From Vibrio ostreae (GTDB lineage Bacteria > Pseudomonadota > Gammaproteobacteria > Enterobacterales > Vibrionaceae), in NCBI RefSeq assembly GCF_019226825.1, contig NZ_CP076643.1, forward strand, positions 992,001 to 1,056,000: a stretch of 64,000 bases of DNA, given 5' to 3'. The notes beneath the pieces are model-generated. The model did not search any database. It was not told the origin of the DNA and worked only from the letters and a program-made list of their open reading frames with translations. Shown one piece after another: positions 62,752-64,000 of the stretch. Each line of letters opens with the position of its first letter. The first letter of the stretch is position 1. The position numbers and the translations under genes are program-made.

Positions 62752-62781
62752 GAAGCAGGAGGAAAGCGCTCTTCCTGCTTC
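62752..62781 (-). other. Intercistronic hairpin between potC and potD
   Basis: GAAGCAGGA/TCCTGCTTC, 9-bp stem with a 12-nt loop. It may attenuate or protect the transcript so that the binding protein is made in excess of the permease. Confidence 0.5.
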
Positions 62782-62788
62782 GGTGCTT

Positions 62789-63559
62789 TTACTTGACTTT
62801 TTCCCGGGTCAGAACCTGGGAAAGAATTACCAACGCAAGAGACACAATCAGCATGACCGTTGCAAGTGCGTTGACTTCTGGTGAGATACCGACTTTGACC
62901 ATTGAATAGATCTTAAGTGGCAGGATCTCATAAGTTGGGCCGGTGACAAATGAACTGATAATCACGTCATCCAGTGACAGCGTGAAGCTCAGCAGCCAGC
63001 CAGCCGCAACGGCAGGTTTGGCCAAAGGCAGGATAATCTTTTTCAGAATTACCCATTCGCTGGCGCCCAGATCCTTGGCCGCTTCCAGCATCTTGACATC
63101 AAACCCGTTGAGGCGACTGTAAACAGTCACCACAACAAACGGTAAACAGAACGTAATGTGTGCAATCAGCAGGGTAAAGAACCCCAGATTCGCACCCAGT
63201 ACCAAAAACAGCGCTAACAGCGCAATTGCCATCACGATATCCGGAGACATCATGACGACAAACAACATGCCGTTGACCAGCCCTTTACCCTTGAACTGGT
63301 AACGGAATAGGGCGACTGCCGTCAAGCTGCCAATCAGCGTTGCTGCAGTGGCGGAAAACACGGCCACATTCAGCGAGTGCCAGGCGGCTTGCATCAAACT
63401 GTCGTTAGCGACTAATGCATGGTACCACTTGGTGGTAAAGCCTCCCCATTTAATGCCGAATTTATTGTCATTAAAAGAGTTAGCAATCAATACGATAATT
63501 GGCAAATACAGGAACAAGTACACCAAGCTCATAAAGCTAAATCTAACTGTCTTACCCAT
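62789..63559 (-). CDS. potC: Spermidine/putrescine ABC transporter permease PotC
   Basis: 256 residues with six membrane helices and the permease EAA loop EAAKDLGASEWVILKKIILP (about 148-167). It forms, with PotB, the channel of the polyamine importer. The ATG overlaps the potB stop, so the two are coupled. Confidence 0.93.
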   Translation of the reverse strand: MGKTVRFSFMSLVYLFLYLPIIVLIANSFNDNKFGIKWGGFTTKWYHALVANDSLMQAAWHSLNVAVFSATAATLIGSLTAVALFRYQFKGKGLVNGMLFVVMMSPDIVMAIALLALFLVLGANLGFFTLLIAHITFCLPFVVVTVYSRLNGFDVKMLEAAKDLGASEWVILKKIILPLAKPAVAAGWLLSFTLSLDDVIISSFVTGPTYEILPLKIYSMVKVGISPEVNALATVMLIVSLALVILSQVLTREKVK

Positions 63560-64000
63560 TAGTCTAGCTCCACTTTCTTATTCAACAATTTACCGGCACG
63601 GTAGTAAGCGTACAGCATGACCGCCATTGCCAGTGTCAGGGCGATACTGGTCGCCGCACCAAATGGCCAGTCACGAGCATTGAGCACCTGGCTCTTAATC
63701 ACGTTACCAATCAGCAGGTTCTTCGCACCACCCAGCAGGTCGGCGATGTAGAACATACCCAGCGCAGGCAGCAGAACCAGCAGACAACCACCGATGATGC
63801 CAGGCATGGTCAGCGGTAGAATGACCTTGGTCAGAGTCTGCAGTTTATTTGCTCCCAGATCTCGCGCTGCTTCAATGTATGTGCCGTCGAGTTTCTCGAT
63901 AGCGGAGTAAAGCGGCAAAATCATAAACGGCAGCAAAATGTAAACCAGGCCAATCATCACTGCGGTTTCGGTATACATAATACGTAACGGAGCATCGATC
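63559..64000 (-). CDS. potB: Spermidine/putrescine ABC transporter permease PotB (partial)
   Basis: The 3' part of the gene; the frame is open to the right edge of the window, so at least the N-terminal half is missing. About 147 residues are seen, including DAPLRIMYTETAVM, the EAA loop EAARDLGANKLQTLTKVILP and two further helices. Its stop overlaps the potC start. potA would be expected farther upstream, outside the window. Confidence 0.92.
   Translation of the reverse strand, partial: IDAPLRIMYTETAVMIGLVYILLPFMILPLYSAIEKLDGTYIEAARDLGANKLQTLTKVILPLTMPGIIGGCLLVLLPALGMFYIADLLGGAKNLLIGNVIKSQVLNARDWPFGAATSIALTLAMAVMLYAYYRAGKLLNKKVELD

Overview
The window is a stretch of gammaproteobacterial chromosome, almost certainly from a Vibrio. 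The evidence is a TtpC-containing TonB2-type cluster, a NorM-type MATE pump divergent from riboflavin synthase, small Vibrio-type families (DUF3802-like, DUF2960-like, CPXCG), and a formate dehydrogenase locus whose gene content and order resemble those I recall from V. cholerae. Species cannot be fixed from the sequence alone. No rRNA, tRNA, CRISPR array, insertion sequence or prophage was seen. Most of the DNA looks like ordinary chromosomal core. The exception is the first ~1.3 kb, which is AT-rich and carries two unrecognised genes followed by a hairpin-rich stretch.

Layout. 1-1260: accessory block. 1.26-6.1 kb: SatD-DUF3307 pair with a double operator, HAD phosphatase, frameshifted DUF805, GNAT, and a secreted Nudix-PAP2 fusion. 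6.5-10.5 kb: tyrosine/homogentisate catabolism operon hpd-hmgA-fahA-maiA with overlapping or closely spaced genes. 10.6-15.6 kb: DedA, CPBP protease, YhcH-like protein, glycerophosphodiesterase, lactate dehydrogenase-like enzyme, lipocalin. 15.7-20.7 kb: Fur-box-headed DUF3450-ttpC-exbB-exbD-tonB-TPR operon. 20.8-34.8 kb: FhuF-type reductase with tandem Fur boxes, patatin-like protein, periplasmic DNA ligase LigE, norM, ribE, fructosamine-kinase-like protein, NlpC/P60 lipoprotein, chemotaxis receptor, fatty acid hydroxylase, TapT and N-acetylglucosamine kinase.

34.9-57.8 kb is dominated by molybdenum/tungsten formate metabolism: a MobB-MoeA fusion, MobA, a TupABC-type tungstate importer, a two-component system with a sigma-54 activator, an MscS channel overlapping a large membrane ATPase, FdhD, the DUF3305/DUF3306 pair, and the operon Fe-S protein / TorD-like chaperone / Tat peptide / FdhA-FdhB-FdhC / membrane protein. 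I see a good sigma-54 promoter 56 bp before that operon and an array of AAAGT repeats at 21-22 bp phase in the fdhD/DUF3305 intergenic region. Together they suggest that the neighbouring sigma-54 regulator controls this locus. 58-64 kb: AmtB behind a sigma-54 promoter, CobB, and the polyamine importer genes potB(partial)-potC-potD plus a second potD.

Four otherwise intact core genes (DUF805, ribE, tupA, fdhA) are each broken by a single-base change in an A/T homopolymer. This looks more like sequencing error than four real pseudogenes. The window also carries several short tandem repeats between genes (periods 7, 8, 12, 16, 19, 19 and 22 bp). The least explained items are the MscS-ATPase pair, the SatD-DUF3307 pair with its operators, and the formate dehydrogenase accessory module.
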